Below, piece after piece: positions 44,894 through 54,685 of a stretch of DNA of 64,000 bases. Below the pieces are notes generated by a model, which was not told where the DNA came from, did not search any database, and saw nothing but the letters and a program-made list of their open reading frames with translations. The stretch is from Serratia sp. FDAARGOS_506 (lineage in GTDB: Bacteria; Pseudomonadota; Gammaproteobacteria; Enterobacterales; Enterobacteriaceae), in assembly GCF_003812745.1 (NCBI RefSeq), contig NZ_CP033831.1, positions 248,001-312,000 on the forward strand, given 5' to 3'. Numbering within the stretch: the stretch's first letter is position 1; every line of letters begins with the position of its first letter. The translations under genes were made by a program, and so were the position numbers.

Positions 44894-45919
44894 ATGCCAG
44901 CCCAGCGCATGCGTTCCGTCATTCCTCCCTACATGCTGCGCCGCATCATTGAACACGGCAACGCCCCGCAGCGCGACTGCGCGCTGCACACCCTGAACCA
45001 CGTGCAAAGCCTGCTCGGCAACAAGCCGCTGCGTTCTCCGACCGAGAAAAACGCCCGAGCCGGTGAAGCGCTCCGCGATATCTACGACGCCCAGAACGGC
45101 ACCCAGCTGCCCGGCAAACAGGTGCGCAAAGAGGGCCAGCCCAGCAACCACGACGTGGCGGTGGACGAGGCCTACGACTATCTCGGCGTCACCTACGATT
45201 TCTTCTGGCAGGCCTACCGGCGCAATTCTCTGGATAATAAAGGGCTGCCGCTGGTTGGCAGCGTGCACTACGGCAAGGAGTACCAGAACGCCTTCTGGAA
45301 CGGCCAGCAAATGGTGTTCGGCGACGGCGACGGCGAGATCTTCAACCGTTTCACCATCGCCATCGACGTGGTCGGCCACGAGCTGGCGCACGGCGTAACC
45401 GAGAGTGAAGCCGGGTTGATCTACTACCAGCAGTCCGGGGCGCTCAACGAGTCGCTGTCCGACGTATTCGGCTCGTTGGTCAAGCAGTTCCACCTGCAGC
45501 AAACCGCCGATAAAGCCGACTGGCTGATCGGCGCCGGGCTGCTCGCCAAGGGCATCAAAGGCAAAGGGCTGCGCTCGATGTCGGCCCCCGGCACCGCCTA
45601 CGACGATCCGCTGCTGGGCAAAGACCCGCAGCCCGCCAGCATGAAGGATTATATCCAGACCAAGGAAGACAACGGCGGCGTGCACCTCAATTCCGGCATT
45701 CCCAACCGCGCCTTCTACCTGGCGGCGACGGCGCTGGGCGGCTTCGCCTGGGAGAAAGCCGGCTACGTCTGGTATGACACGGTGTGCGATAAAGCGCTGC
45801 CGCAAAACGCCGACTTCGCCACCTTCGCCCGCACCACGGTGAAACATGCGCTAGCGCGTTTCGACCAGAGCGTGGCGGACAAGGTGCAGCAAGCCTGGCA
45901 TCAGGTGGGGGTGGAATAA
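44894..45919 (+). CDS. Protealysin, thermolysin-like (M4) metalloprotease precursor
   Basis: A 341-residue M4 protease, the same length as the S. proteamaculans protealysin precursor. There is no signal peptide. The short propeptide (about 1-50) contains the PPYML motif typical of this subfamily, in place of the long FTP/PepSY propeptide of secreted thermolysins. Zinc ligands are His162 and His166 in HELAH and Glu186 in NESLSD; GGVHLNSGIPNRAF has the catalytic histidine. Protealysin of Serratia is reported to cleave actin and promote invasion of eukaryotic cells. The ATG follows AAGGAGAGCC. Its stop shares a base with the start of its inhibitor gene. Confidence 0.93.
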   Translation: MPAQRMRSVIPPYMLRRIIEHGNAPQRDCALHTLNHVQSLLGNKPLRSPTEKNARAGEALRDIYDAQNGTQLPGKQVRKEGQPSNHDVAVDEAYDYLGVTYDFFWQAYRRNSLDNKGLPLVGSVHYGKEYQNAFWNGQQMVFGDGDGEIFNRFTIAIDVVGHELAHGVTESEAGLIYYQQSGALNESLSDVFGSLVKQFHLQQTADKADWLIGAGLLAKGIKGKGLRSMSAPGTAYDDPLLGKDPQPASMKDYIQTKEDNGGVHLNSGIPNRAFYLAATALGGFAWEKAGYVWYDTVCDKALPQNADFATFARTTVKHALARFDQSVADKVQQAWHQVGVE

Positions 45920-46260
45920 TGAAACCGCTGCCGACGCTCAATCAGGATACGGTCATTGAGCTGGCGCGCGAGGGAGGCTTCGCCTACATTCCCAAACTGG
46001 CGGGCCAGCGCCGCATCGCGCTGGCCGATATCACGCCGGAGCAGCGGCAGCGCCTGAATCAGTTGCTGAACCAGACGCTGCCCTATGCGCAGGAAGAGGG
46101 TCAGCCCACCTCCCCCGGCTGCGGCGACCAGCGTTACTACCGCGTGCAAATCAACTACACCAGCCCCACCCTGAGCAGCGAGATCGTGCTGTTGATCCCG
46201 GAAAGCAGTGCGCCGCAGGCGCTGGTGGATCTGTGGAAAACCGGCCAGGTGGATGAGTGA
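45919..46260 (+). CDS. Emfourin-like inhibitor of protealysin
   Basis: A 113-residue protein without signal peptide, encoded directly after protealysin; TAATG joins the stop and start with one shared base. Emfourin (M4in) is the protein described in S. proteamaculans as a slow, tight-binding inhibitor of protealysin encoded in the same operon. The sequence is predicted to be mixed alpha/beta with no cysteine pair (Cys68 only) and no Zn motif. The assignment depends on position, size and my memory of emfourin (EGGFAYIPKL and Y-x-V-x-INYTSP segments). The coupled arrangement keeps the inhibitor stoichiometric with a cytoplasmic protease. Confidence 0.85.
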   Translation: MKPLPTLNQDTVIELAREGGFAYIPKLAGQRRIALADITPEQRQRLNQLLNQTLPYAQEEGQPTSPGCGDQRYYRVQINYTSPTLSSEIVLLIPESSAPQALVDLWKTGQVDE

Positions 46261-46264
46261 GGGC

Positions 46265-46486
46265 TTACAGCGGCTGATAGCTGAAATGAACCCGTTTTTT
46301 GGAGATCAGCCCGTGCCCGTTCTGGCACAGGTAATCCACCGCCCCGCAGGCTTTCAATTCTTGCAGCGGCTGCCCGCACTCCGGGCAGCTCGCCAGCTGC
46401 CGATAGTCGCGCTGACAGGCTTCACAATGGTAGTGACCCGCTACCCAATTCATGGTCTGACTGCATTGCGGACAGTGCGCTTCCAT
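46265..46486 (-). CDS. yfgJ: Zinc-ribbon protein YfgJ
   Basis: A 73-residue protein with four C-x2-C-like pairs (CPQC, CEAC, CPEC, then single cysteines in LKACGAVDYLC) and a conserved NGHGLISKKRV tail, closely matching E. coli YfgJ. It probably binds zinc through two ribbon motifs. Function is unknown. In E. coli it sits between xseA and der. Here it keeps that relative place, but unrelated genes flank it on both sides. It ends 4 bases from the convergent emfourin gene. Confidence 0.9.
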   Translation of the reverse strand: MEAHCPQCSQTMNWVAGHYHCEACQRDYRQLASCPECGQPLQELKACGAVDYLCQNGHGLISKKRVHFSYQPL

Positions 46487-46498
46487 AACGACTCCAGG

Positions 46499-47455
46499 TT
46501 AAATCGCGCCCCATGAGCGCAAGAAATAGATCCCCAACGCGGTGGTGAAGAACGAACCGACGGTGGTGATGGCGATAATGTTGGCCGCCAGCGTGGCGTT
46601 ACCGCCCATGGCGCGCGTCATGACATAGCTGCCCGAAGCGGTCGGCGTGGCGGAAAACAGGAAGATAATGCCCAGCGCCGCCCCCTGAAACCCGCACAGC
46701 CAGCCGGCCAGCGTCATCAGGCACGGCACCAGAAACAGCTTGGCCGCCGACGATAGCGCGGCCACGTTGGACGAACGGAACATGGCGCGAAAATCCAGGC
46801 TGGCGCCGGTGCACAGCAGCGCCAGCGGCAGCGACAGTGCGGAGATATAGCTGCCGGTCTGGCGGATCACGGTCGGGATGCCCAGCCCAGTTTGCGCATA
46901 CAGCAGCCCGCACACCAGGCCGAGGATCAGCGGGTTGGTAACGATGCTGCGCAGCAGCGACAGGTGGCTGATTTTCTTGCCTTGCCCGCCCTGCAGGCTG
47001 CGCGTGAGGGTGATGACCGACAGCACGTTGAACAGGATCACCGTCACCGTCAGGTACAGCGAGGCGAGCGCAATGCCTTCGCTGCCGTAGGCGGTCATGG
47101 CGTAGGCCAGGCCGACGATGGCGGTATTGGCGCGGAAACCGCCCTGCACGAACACCCCGCGCTCACGCGGCTCTTTCACCAGCCACTTGGCGGCCAGCTC
47201 CAAGAGCAGGAAGGTCGCCAGCGTGCCGACCGCGCCAAACAGCACCAGCGGCAGGTTGCCGAGCAGCTGCGGGTGGTTGGTGGCGATGCTGAAAAACAGC
47301 AGGCACGGCAGCGCCAGATTGAACACCAGGCGGGTCGCGCCGTCGACAAAGCGGTCATCCATCAGGCGCCAATGGCGCAGCAGGATCCCCAGCAGCATCA
47401 TCAACAGATTCGGTACGGTGACGTTGAACGCAAAACTCCAGGTTTCCCAGGACAT
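46499..47455 (-). CDS. AEC-family (auxin efflux carrier-like) permease
   Basis: A 318-residue membrane protein with about ten hydrophobic helices in two repeats; the conserved NPLILGLVCGLL segment and the C-terminal SATPTASGSYVMTRAMGGN motif mark the AEC family. E. coli members (YfdV, MdcF-like) are thought to transport organic acids or amino-acid derivatives. The start follows GAAGGAACACC. It lies 12 bases upstream of yfgJ on the same strand, so they may be co-transcribed. Not present between der and yfgJ in E. coli. Confidence 0.83.
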   Translation of the reverse strand: MSWETWSFAFNVTVPNLLMMLLGILLRHWRLMDDRFVDGATRLVFNLALPCLLFFSIATNHPQLLGNLPLVLFGAVGTLATFLLLELAAKWLVKEPRERGVFVQGGFRANTAIVGLAYAMTAYGSEGIALASLYLTVTVILFNVLSVITLTRSLQGGQGKKISHLSLLRSIVTNPLILGLVCGLLYAQTGLGIPTVIRQTGSYISALSLPLALLCTGASLDFRAMFRSSNVAALSSAAKLFLVPCLMTLAGWLCGFQGAALGIIFLFSATPTASGSYVMTRAMGGNATLAANIIAITTVGSFFTTALGIYFLRSWGAI

Positions 47456-47511
47456 GGTGTTCCTTCAGGCAGGCGAGGTAATCTTCAGATAATAAAACGA
47501 TTTCGGGCCAA

Positions 47512-47544
47512 TAAAAAAGGGGCGCGGCATCACTGCCGCGCCCC
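47512..47544 (-). terminator. Rho-independent terminator of der
   Basis: On the minus strand GGGGCGCGGCA-GTGA-TGCCGCGCCCC, an 11-bp stem, is followed by TTTTTT. It lies 10 bases past the der stop. Confidence 0.92.
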
Positions 47545-47554
47545 TCATGAGCGA

Positions 47555-49045
47555 TTACTTGCTCTTTTTCAGGTGGCTCATCAGGCGTTTGCGCTTACGC
47601 ATCTGGGTCGGCGTCAGCAGGTTGCGTTTGCCGGCGAACGGGTTGTCCCCCTCTTTGAACTGGATGCGGATCGGCGTCCCCATCACGTTCAGCGAGCGGC
47701 GGAAGTAGTTCATCAGGTAGCGCTTGTACGAATCGGCCAGATCGCTAACCTGGTTGCCGTGGATCACCACGATCGGCGGGTTGTAACCGCCGGCGTGGGC
47801 GTATTTCAGCTTCACGCGGCGGCCGCGCACCAACGGCGGCTGGTGATCGTCAACCGCCATCTGCATGATTTTGGTCAGCATCGAGGTATTTACGCGACGG
47901 GTTGCGCACTCGTAGGCTTCCTGCACCGATTCGAACAGGTTACCGACGCCGCTGCCGTGCAGCGCGGAGATGAAGTGCACGCGCGCGAAGTCGACGAAGC
48001 CCAGACGCAGGTCGAGCATCTCTTTCACGTGCTCGCGATCTTCTTCGCTCATGCCGTCCCACTTGTTGACCGCAATCACCAGTGAGCGCCCACTATTGAG
48101 GATAAAGCCGAGCAGCGAAAGATCCTGATCGGAGATGCCTTCACGCGCGTCAATCACCAGCAGCACCACGTTGGCGTCTTCAATCGCCTGCAGGGTCTTG
48201 ATCACCGAGAACTTCTCGACGGTTTCGGTCACCTTGCCGCGTTTACGCACCCCGGCGGTGTCGATCAGCACATATTCGCGTTCGTCGCGCACCATCGGAA
48301 TGTAGATGCTGTCGCGGGTGGTGCCCGGCATGTCGTACACCACCACGCGCTCCTCGCCGAGGATGCGGTTAGTGAGCGTAGACTTACCGACGTTAGGGCG
48401 GCCGACGATCGCCAGCTTAATCGGCAGATCCTGCGGGTTGAACTCTTCTTCCGGCTCTTCGTCTTCTTCGCCTTCCAGCGTTTCACCGTTTTGCTCGGCC
48501 CAGTAAGCGGCGTTGGCCTCTTCCTCGGTCAGTTCGACGTCTTCCGGTTTTTCCGGCACGAACGGCACCAGCACGTGTTCGATCAACTGGGTGACACCAC
48601 GGCCGTGGGAAGCGGCGATAGCGAACACTTCACCCAGGCCGAGCGAGTAGAAATCGGCGGTAGCGGTGTCCGGATCCAGACCGTCGGTCTTGTTAGCCAC
48701 CAGGAAGGTCGCCTTCTGGCGGCTGCGCAGGTGCTGGGCGATGCCCTGATCCGCCGGCATCAGGCCGGCGCGGGCGTCGACCATGAACAGCACGATGTCC
48801 GCTTCTTCGATCGCCAGCAGAGACTGACCGGCCATGCGCGTTTCGACGCCGTCTTCGGTGCCGTCGATACCGCCGGTATCGACGATGATGAACTCATTGC
48901 CTTCGATTTCAGCACGACCATACTTGCGGTCACGCGTCAGCCCCGGGAAATCCGCCACCAGCGCATCGCGCGTATGGGTTAAACGGTTGAACAAGGTGGA
49001 TTTACCCACATTCGGGCGCCCGACCAGCGCGACGACAGGTATCAT
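47555..49045 (-). CDS. der: Ribosome-assembly GTPase Der (EngA)
   Basis: A 496-residue protein with two tandem GTPase domains, each with GRPNVGKST(L) P-loops (near residues 8 and 210), DTAGV/DTGGI switch-II motifs and NKxD motifs, then a KH-like C-terminal domain. The linker between the G domains (about 165-205) is strongly acidic (for example [11 protein letters not shown]). Der acts in maturation of the 50S subunit and is essential. Length is close to E. coli (490). It is separated from bamB by a 255-base gap with structured sequence. Confidence 0.96.
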   Translation of the reverse strand: MIPVVALVGRPNVGKSTLFNRLTHTRDALVADFPGLTRDRKYGRAEIEGNEFIIVDTGGIDGTEDGVETRMAGQSLLAIEEADIVLFMVDARAGLMPADQGIAQHLRSRQKATFLVANKTDGLDPDTATADFYSLGLGEVFAIAASHGRGVTQLIEHVLVPFVPEKPEDVELTEEEANAAYWAEQNGETLEGEEDEEPEEEFNPQDLPIKLAIVGRPNVGKSTLTNRILGEERVVVYDMPGTTRDSIYIPMVRDEREYVLIDTAGVRKRGKVTETVEKFSVIKTLQAIEDANVVLLVIDAREGISDQDLSLLGFILNSGRSLVIAVNKWDGMSEEDREHVKEMLDLRLGFVDFARVHFISALHGSGVGNLFESVQEAYECATRRVNTSMLTKIMQMAVDDHQPPLVRGRRVKLKYAHAGGYNPPIVVIHGNQVSDLADSYKRYLMNYFRRSLNVMGTPIRIQFKEGDNPFAGKRNLLTPTQMRKRKRLMSHLKKSK

Positions 49046-49300
49046 TGTTGAAGCCTCATTACTTAATAATCAATGCGTTACTGCACTGTGGATAGACACC
49101 AGCGGTGCAGCTTATAAAATACGAAACGGCCCCTGAACACTCAGGAGCCGTTTTCCCCTTCATCTTTCTCGCCACAGCGGCGTTGTCTGCGCGCCTTATC
49201 CCCGGTCACTTAATTCGCTAAGCTCCCGAGGACTCATGCGCTTGCCGCCTGGCTGCAACCCGAAAGCTTTCGGGTGCAAGAAGGGTCACGACGAGCGGCG
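49046..49300. repeat. Structured bamB-der intergenic region, candidate dispersed repeat
   Basis: No gene is present. ACGGCCCCTGA-ACAC-TCAGGAGCCGT (49127-49152) is an 11-bp hairpin with one mismatch, probably the bamB terminator region. ACCCGAAAGCTTTCGGGT (49258-49275) is a perfect 18-base palindrome. The stretch between them (about 49200-49275, with CTTAATTCGCTAAGCTCCCG) resembles an intergenic element I associate with Serratia and Yersinia genomes. That resemblance is from memory. Confidence 0.4.
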
Positions 49301-50482
49301 TTAGCGGGTGAAAGCGTAAACTTTCCCGCCGCGGGCCTGGATGATCAGCTTGTCGCCGGCCACCATCGGCGCAGACAGGAAGCCGGAGCTATCCACTTCC
49401 TGCTGGGCGACAAAACGACCATCGGTGGTGTTGATCCAGTGCAGATAGCCTTCGGCGTCACCGGTCACCAGATAACCATTATACATCACCGGCGGCGTCA
49501 GGTTACGGTGCAGCAGATCGCTCTGCGTCCACACGGTCACGCCGCCTTCGGTGCTCAGCGCGACTACGCGATCGTTCTGGTCGATCAGGTAGATGCGGCC
49601 CGCGTCGACGATGAAATCATTCACCGACCCCAGCTCGCGTTTCCAGATGATCTGGCCGGAACGCAGATCCAGCGCCGTCAGGTTACCGTTGTAACCCAGC
49701 GCGTAGACCACGCCGTCAACGATCACCGGCGTGGTGTCCACGTCGTTCAGGCGATCGATTTCAGTTGCGCCGCTCGGCTGAGAAATACGCTGTTGCCAGA
49801 TAATCTGGCCCTGCTGCATCAGCACGGCGCTGACGCGGCCGTTGTCACCGCCGACGATAGCGGCGCCAAAGGCGATGGCCGGCGCGGACTCACCGCGCAG
49901 CGACAGCGAAGGCATATCCAGGTTAACCGTCCACTTCACTGCGCCGTCGGCTTCGTTCAGAGCCTGCAGCATACCGTTGGAGGTGTGCACCAACACCATG
50001 CCGTCGCTGACAACCGGACGAGAGATCGCTTCGCCGGCCACTTTGGTCTGCCAGGCGATAGCGCCGTCGGCGGTGTTCAATGCGTAAACCACCGCTTTTT
50101 CGCTGCCGACGTAAACCTTGTCACCCGCGACAGTCAGGCCGCCCGACAGCAGCGCAGACAGGTTGCTGGAGAAGAAGCCGGTCTTCTCGGAGAGATTGAC
50201 CTTCCACTTCTCGTTGCCGCTGTCGGCGTCCATCGCTTTCACGATGCCAAAGCGATCGGCGGCGTAAATGGTGCTGTCCTGATAGGCTGGACGCAGGTGG
50301 GAGTAATACTCACCGATACCGTCGCCCACCGAGGTGCTCCACGCCTTGCTCGGCGTAAACTGATTTTCAACTTTCGGCAACGGCGACATGGTAACCACGT
50401 CTTCTTCGCTGTTAAACAGCGAGCAACCACTCAGCAAGGCAGCGGAAACCAGTCCGACCAAGAGTGTTTTACGCAATTGCAT
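49301..50482 (-). CDS. bamB: Outer-membrane protein assembly factor BamB
   Basis: A 393-residue lipoprotein with lipobox LLSGC (Cys20) and an eight-bladed beta-propeller built from repeated PQQ-like blades (DSGNEKWKVNL, DGAIAWQTKVAG, DGAVKWTVNL, SGQIIWKREL). It binds BamA and helps insert beta-barrel proteins in the outer membrane. Length and sequence follow E. coli BamB (YfgL). It is 11 bases after yfgM on the same strand, the E. coli order. It would serve the autotransporter encoded in this window as it does all barrel proteins. Confidence 0.96.
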   Translation of the reverse strand: MQLRKTLLVGLVSAALLSGCSLFNSEEDVVTMSPLPKVENQFTPSKAWSTSVGDGIGEYYSHLRPAYQDSTIYAADRFGIVKAMDADSGNEKWKVNLSEKTGFFSSNLSALLSGGLTVAGDKVYVGSEKAVVYALNTADGAIAWQTKVAGEAISRPVVSDGMVLVHTSNGMLQALNEADGAVKWTVNLDMPSLSLRGESAPAIAFGAAIVGGDNGRVSAVLMQQGQIIWQQRISQPSGATEIDRLNDVDTTPVIVDGVVYALGYNGNLTALDLRSGQIIWKRELGSVNDFIVDAGRIYLIDQNDRVVALSTEGGVTVWTQSDLLHRNLTPPVMYNGYLVTGDAEGYLHWINTTDGRFVAQQEVDSSGFLSAPMVAGDKLIIQARGGKVYAFTR

Positions 50483-50493
50483 GGGAATTCCCC

Positions 50494-51114
50494 TTAGCTG
50501 GACAAGTTATTCAATTTCATGCGCAGCAGAACCTGCAGCGCCTGAGAAGCGTTGGACTCAATGCCTTTGCTGTAAGCTTCGCGCGCGCCTTTGGCGTCGC
50601 CCTTGGCCAGCAATACATCGCCGCGCACATCCTGCATCATCGCCGCCCAGCCTTCGCCTTTCACGCCATCCAGCGTTTTCAGCGCTTCATCCAGCTTTTT
50701 CTCCTGCAGCTGGACGCGCGCCAGACGCAGGTCGATCATCGCCAACAGGTTGTCGTCTTTGGTCTGGCCCTGCGCCAGCGCCAATTGTTGTTCCGCCTTG
50801 GCGAAATCATTCTGTTCGACAAAGTGCTTGGCCAACTGCAGCGCGGCCAATACGCCGTAGCTGTTGCTGTTAGCCTGGACAAATTTCTCTGCGGCGGCCA
50901 CGTCATCCGGCTTGCCGGCCGCCAGACGATCGCTGGCTTCCTGGTAGGATTGCGATGCAGCCATCATGTTGGAGTTTTCATGGCTCTGCCAGTAACGCCA
51001 GCCAACCAGGGCACCAATTCCGAGCACCACGCCCACCGCCAGCGCTTTGCCGTTCTCGGCAAAGAACCGACGCAGTGCGTCGACTTGTTCGTTTTCAGTG
51101 GTATAGACTTCCAC
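50494..51114 (-). CDS. yfgM: YfgM, ancillary SecYEG translocon subunit
   Basis: A 206-residue protein: cytoplasmic N-terminus (MEVYTTENEQVDALRRFFAENGK), one membrane helix (about 25-42) and a periplasmic TPR-like helical domain. It matches E. coli YfgM, which associates with the SecYEG translocon and PpiD and helps periplasmic chaperone traffic. It lies 13 bases after hisS and 11 bases before bamB. Confidence 0.94.
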   Translation of the reverse strand: MEVYTTENEQVDALRRFFAENGKALAVGVVLGIGALVGWRYWQSHENSNMMAASQSYQEASDRLAAGKPDDVAAAEKFVQANSNSYGVLAALQLAKHFVEQNDFAKAEQQLALAQGQTKDDNLLAMIDLRLARVQLQEKKLDEALKTLDGVKGEGWAAMMQDVRGDVLLAKGDAKGAREAYSKGIESNASQALQVLLRMKLNNLSS

Positions 51115-51127
51115 GGTGTCCTTCTCC

Positions 51128-52402
51128 TTAACCTAACATCAAAGCCAGACGCGCAGCGACTTCGCTTTGCGCCAGCGTTTCTTGTTCACCACTGCGCAGA
51201 TCTTTCACCACCACCTGCTGCGCCGCCACTTCGCTCTCACCCAGGATCAGCGCGATGCGCGCGCCCCATTTGTCCGCACGGGTGATCTGCTTCTTGAAGT
51301 TGCCGCCGCCGTAATTGGTCATCAGCTTCAGCTGCGGCGCCGCGTCGCGCACCTGTTCAGCCAGCTGCATCGCCGCGCTCTGGGTGCCCGCACCGGAAGA
51401 GATCACATACACGTCGATAGCCGACGGCGCCTTGAATTCCGGGTTAACCGCCTGCACCAGCAACACCAGGCGCTCGAGGCCCATGGCGAAACCGACCGCC
51501 GGAGTGGCACGGCCGCCCAGCTGCTCGACCAGGCCGTCGTAACGGCCGCCCGCGCAGACGGTGCCCTGCGCGCCCAGGCTGGTGGTCACCCACTCAAACA
51601 CGGTGCGGTTGTAGTAATCCAGACCGCGCACCAGGCGCTCGTTAACGGTATATGGGATACCTGCCTGCGCCAAAAGTTCACACAGACCGGCGAAGTGAGC
51701 ACGGGATTCTTCGTCCAGGTACTCGGACAGGCGCGGCGCGTCGTTCAACAGCGCCTGCACCTCAGGATTTTTGGAGTCCAGCACGCGCAGCGGGTTGCTG
51801 TACATGCGGCGTTTGCAGTCTTCGTCCAGCACGTCGACATGCTGCTCCAGGAACGCCACCAGCGCGTCGCGGTAGTTGGCGCGCGCCTCCAGCGAACCGA
51901 TGGAGTTCAGCTCCAGCTTGACGTGCTCGGCGATGCCCAGCGCTTTCCACCAACGGGCGGTCAGCAGGATCAGCTCGGCGTCGATGTCCGGGCCTTGCAG
52001 GCCGAACACTTCCGCGCCCAGCTGATGGAACTGACGGTAGCGGCCTTTCTGCGGGCGCTCGTAGCGGAACATCGGGCCGATGTACCACAGACGCTGTTCC
52101 TGATTGTACAGCAGACCATGTTCGATGCCGGCGCGCACGCAGCCGGCCGTCCCTTCCGGACGCAGCGTCAGGCTTTCGCCGTTGCGATCCTCGAAGGTAT
52201 ACATCTCTTTTTCTACGACGTCGGTCACTTCGCCGATCGCGCGTTTGAATAACGGGGTCTGCTCTACAATCGGCAACCGGATTTCGCTGTACCCGTAGCT
52301 GCCCAGCACCTGCTTGAGGGTGCCTTCAATACGCTGCCATAATGCCGTTTCTTCCGGCAGGTAGTCGTTCATGCCGCGAATGGCTTGAATGTTCTTTGCC
52401 AC
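51128..52402 (-). CDS. hisS: Histidine-tRNA ligase
   Basis: A 424-residue class II aminoacyl-tRNA synthetase, same length as E. coli HisS. Motif 2 ([17 protein letters not shown]), the histidine-A motif ([15 protein letters not shown]) and motif 3 (GFAMGLERL) are intact, followed by the C-terminal anticodon-binding domain. It charges tRNA-His in the cytoplasm. In order with ispG upstream and yfgM-bamB downstream, as in E. coli. Confidence 0.97.
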   Translation of the reverse strand: MAKNIQAIRGMNDYLPEETALWQRIEGTLKQVLGSYGYSEIRLPIVEQTPLFKRAIGEVTDVVEKEMYTFEDRNGESLTLRPEGTAGCVRAGIEHGLLYNQEQRLWYIGPMFRYERPQKGRYRQFHQLGAEVFGLQGPDIDAELILLTARWWKALGIAEHVKLELNSIGSLEARANYRDALVAFLEQHVDVLDEDCKRRMYSNPLRVLDSKNPEVQALLNDAPRLSEYLDEESRAHFAGLCELLAQAGIPYTVNERLVRGLDYYNRTVFEWVTTSLGAQGTVCAGGRYDGLVEQLGGRATPAVGFAMGLERLVLLVQAVNPEFKAPSAIDVYVISSGAGTQSAAMQLAEQVRDAAPQLKLMTNYGGGNFKKQITRADKWGARIALILGESEVAAQQVVVKDLRSGEQETLAQSEVAARLALMLG

Positions 52403-52507
52403 GTGAGTTCTCTGTCCGTTGTCTGTAAAAATGAACCCGATTATAGGGACTTTGCCGCCCGGTATTCAACGCGGATGCGGTTTTCTGCCCTTCAGGTTCA
52501 TAAACAA

Positions 52508-52525
52508 GCGGGCCAACAGGCCCGC
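52508..52525 (-). terminator. Stem-loop after ispG
   Basis: GCGGGCC-TGTT-GGCCCGC on the minus strand is a perfect 7-bp stem, 17 bases after the ispG stop and followed by TTGTTTATG. A partial or weak terminator ahead of hisS. Confidence 0.55.
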
Positions 52526-52541
52526 CGTGTAGCGATAACGC

Positions 52542-53663
52542 TTATTTTTCCAGCAGATTGACCGTGATGCGGTTGCTTTCGTCCATCATCGCGGCCTTGG
52601 CGCGAATTTTCGCTTCCAGCTGATCGATCATCTGTTCGTTGTCGAAACGCTCTTTCTGGCGCACGCCGTCTTCATAGAAGCCACTCTTCTTGTGGCCGCC
52701 GGTCACGCCCATGGTGGACACCAGCGCTTCGCCCGGGCCGTTCACCACGCAGCCGATGATCGAAACGTCCATCGGCGTGATGATGTCTTCCAGGCGCTGC
52801 TCCAGCGCGTTCACCGTGCCGATCACGTCGAATTCCTGGCGCGAACAGGTCGGGCAAGCGATGAAGTTGATGCCGCGCGCGCGGATGCGCAGCGACTTCA
52901 GGATATCGAAACCGACCTTCACTTCTTCGACCGGATCCGCCGCCAGCGAAATGCGCAGGGTGTCGCCGATGCCTTCAGACAACAGCATGCCCAGGCCGAT
53001 GGCCGATTTGACCGACCCGCTGCGCGCGCCGCCGGCTTCGGTGATGCCCAGGTGCAGCGGCTGATCGATGCGCGACGCCAGCAGACGGTAGGATTGCACC
53101 GCCAGGAACACGTCCGACGCCTTGACGCTGACCTTAAACTGGTCGAAGTTGAGGCGATCGAGGATGTCCACGTGGCGCATGGCGGATTCCAGCAGCGCTT
53201 CCGGCGTAGGTTCGCCGTACTTTTCCTGCAGATCTTTCTCCAGCGAGCCGCCATTGACGCCGATGCGAATCGGGATGTTCTTGTCGCGGGCGCAGTCCAC
53301 CACCGAGCGAATACGCGATTCGTTGCCGATGTTGCCCGGATTGATGCGCAGGCAGTCTACGCCGTATTCGGCAACCTGCAGCGCGATGCGGTAATCGAAG
53401 TGGATATCGGCGACCAGCGGCACGTTGACCTGCTGCTTGATCAGCTTGAACGCCTCGGCAGCATCCATGGTAGGAACAGAAACGCGGACGATATCGACGC
53501 CCACGCGCTCCAGCGCTTTGATCTGATTAACCGTTGCTTCAACATCGGTGGTACGGGTGTTGGTCATCGACTGCACGGCAATCGGCGCGCCATCACCAAT
53601 AGGCACCTTGCCGACGTAAATGCGTGTAGATTTTCGACGGTTGATGGGCGCTTGGTTATGCAT
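52542..53663 (-). CDS. ispG: 4-hydroxy-3-methylbut-2-en-1-yl diphosphate synthase IspG
   Basis: A 373-residue enzyme of the non-mevalonate isoprenoid pathway, converting methylerythritol cyclodiphosphate to HMBPP. An N-terminal TIM barrel is followed by the 4Fe-4S domain with [10 protein letters not shown] and the third cysteine in [11 protein letters not shown]. Length and sequence match E. coli IspG (372). It needs electrons from flavodoxin or ferredoxin and a cluster made by the isc system encoded at the end of this window. It lies between rodZ and hisS, as in E. coli. Confidence 0.97.
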   Translation of the reverse strand: MHNQAPINRRKSTRIYVGKVPIGDGAPIAVQSMTNTRTTDVEATVNQIKALERVGVDIVRVSVPTMDAAEAFKLIKQQVNVPLVADIHFDYRIALQVAEYGVDCLRINPGNIGNESRIRSVVDCARDKNIPIRIGVNGGSLEKDLQEKYGEPTPEALLESAMRHVDILDRLNFDQFKVSVKASDVFLAVQSYRLLASRIDQPLHLGITEAGGARSGSVKSAIGLGMLLSEGIGDTLRISLAADPVEEVKVGFDILKSLRIRARGINFIACPTCSRQEFDVIGTVNALEQRLEDIITPMDVSIIGCVVNGPGEALVSTMGVTGGHKKSGFYEDGVRQKERFDNEQMIDQLEAKIRAKAAMMDESNRITVNLLEK

Positions 53664-53710
53664 TACTTACTCTCCATTGCTGCTCTGACATCACGACCGG
53701 GGCCGCGCGA

Positions 53711-54685
53711 TTACTGCGCGGCGACGGTCAGGCGAGCAACACGGTTTGACTTAACGAACCGGCTTAAATCAACCGGTTTACCCTGATACTGGATCTGTAC
53801 TGCCGCCGGCGCGCCGATGGTCAGTTTATACGGCGCAGTGCCGGCCAGGTTCAGCTTGCCGCCCTTCTTCTGGGTGCCGCTGAACAGCGTTTTACCGCTT
53901 GCGTCGCTCACCTGCAGCCAGCAGTCGGCGGAGAAGTCCATCACTAGCGCGTTCGGATCGGCCGCCGGTGCAGCCACGCCCGCATCGGCGGTCGGCAGCG
54001 GCGCTTGTGCCGCCGGGGTGGTTTCCGGCAGGGTAGTCTGGCTTGGCGACACCACGGCAGGCTGCTGCTGGGCCGTACCCGGCACCTGAGCGGTAGCCGC
54101 CGGTGCCTGAGCCGCCGCGCCGGTATCGGCCGGCGCAGTGCTGTTGTCGGTCAACGGCACGTTGGTGCCGGCGTCGGCATTGCCGTCGGTCAGCGGCACG
54201 GACTGCCCTTCGTTATTCTGTGAAAGCTGCGCGGAGGACTGATCGGCCATGGTGGCGATCTCTTCCTGCTGGGCCTTGTGGTTTTGCCACCACCAGGCGC
54301 CGGTCAGGCCGATCACCACGAACACGATAAGCCAGGTGAAGCTCATCAGCCAGCCGTCGCGTTTCTTGCGGCGCTTGCCCAGCGAGAAGCTTTGCATCGG
54401 CGCCACTTTCGCCATCTTCAACGGCGCCTGCTTGGCCATCATCGGCAGCAGTTCGTCTTCCGGCAAATGCACCAGCTTGGCGTAGGAACGGATGTAACCG
54501 CGCACGAAGGTGGACGCGAGGTCAGCGGAAACGCTGTCTTCCTCGATATCGCGCACGGTGGACATTTTGAGACACAGGCGTTCTGCAACGGTCTGTTGGC
54601 TCAGCCCGAGTTGCTCACGGGCCTGACGCAGGCGCTGGCCCGTCGTCATGGATACGGTTTTATCTTGGGAGGCTTCAGTATTCAT
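53711..54685 (-). CDS. rodZ: Cytoskeleton protein RodZ
   Basis: A 324-residue bitopic membrane protein. The cytoplasmic N-terminus has a helix-turn-helix (about 15-80) that binds MreB, a basic juxtamembrane patch (KRRKKRD), one membrane helix (about 112-133), a Pro/Ala/Thr-rich periplasmic linker (about 150-240) and a C-terminal beta domain (DUF4115 type). It maintains rod shape. The start overlaps pilW by 11 bases. Linker composition differs from E. coli, which is usual. Confidence 0.94.
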   Translation of the reverse strand: MNTEASQDKTVSMTTGQRLRQAREQLGLSQQTVAERLCLKMSTVRDIEEDSVSADLASTFVRGYIRSYAKLVHLPEDELLPMMAKQAPLKMAKVAPMQSFSLGKRRKKRDGWLMSFTWLIVFVVIGLTGAWWWQNHKAQQEEIATMADQSSAQLSQNNEGQSVPLTDGNADAGTNVPLTDNSTAPADTGAAAQAPAATAQVPGTAQQQPAVVSPSQTTLPETTPAAQAPLPTADAGVAAPAADPNALVMDFSADCWLQVSDASGKTLFSGTQKKGGKLNLAGTAPYKLTIGAPAAVQIQYQGKPVDLSRFVKSNRVARLTVAAQ

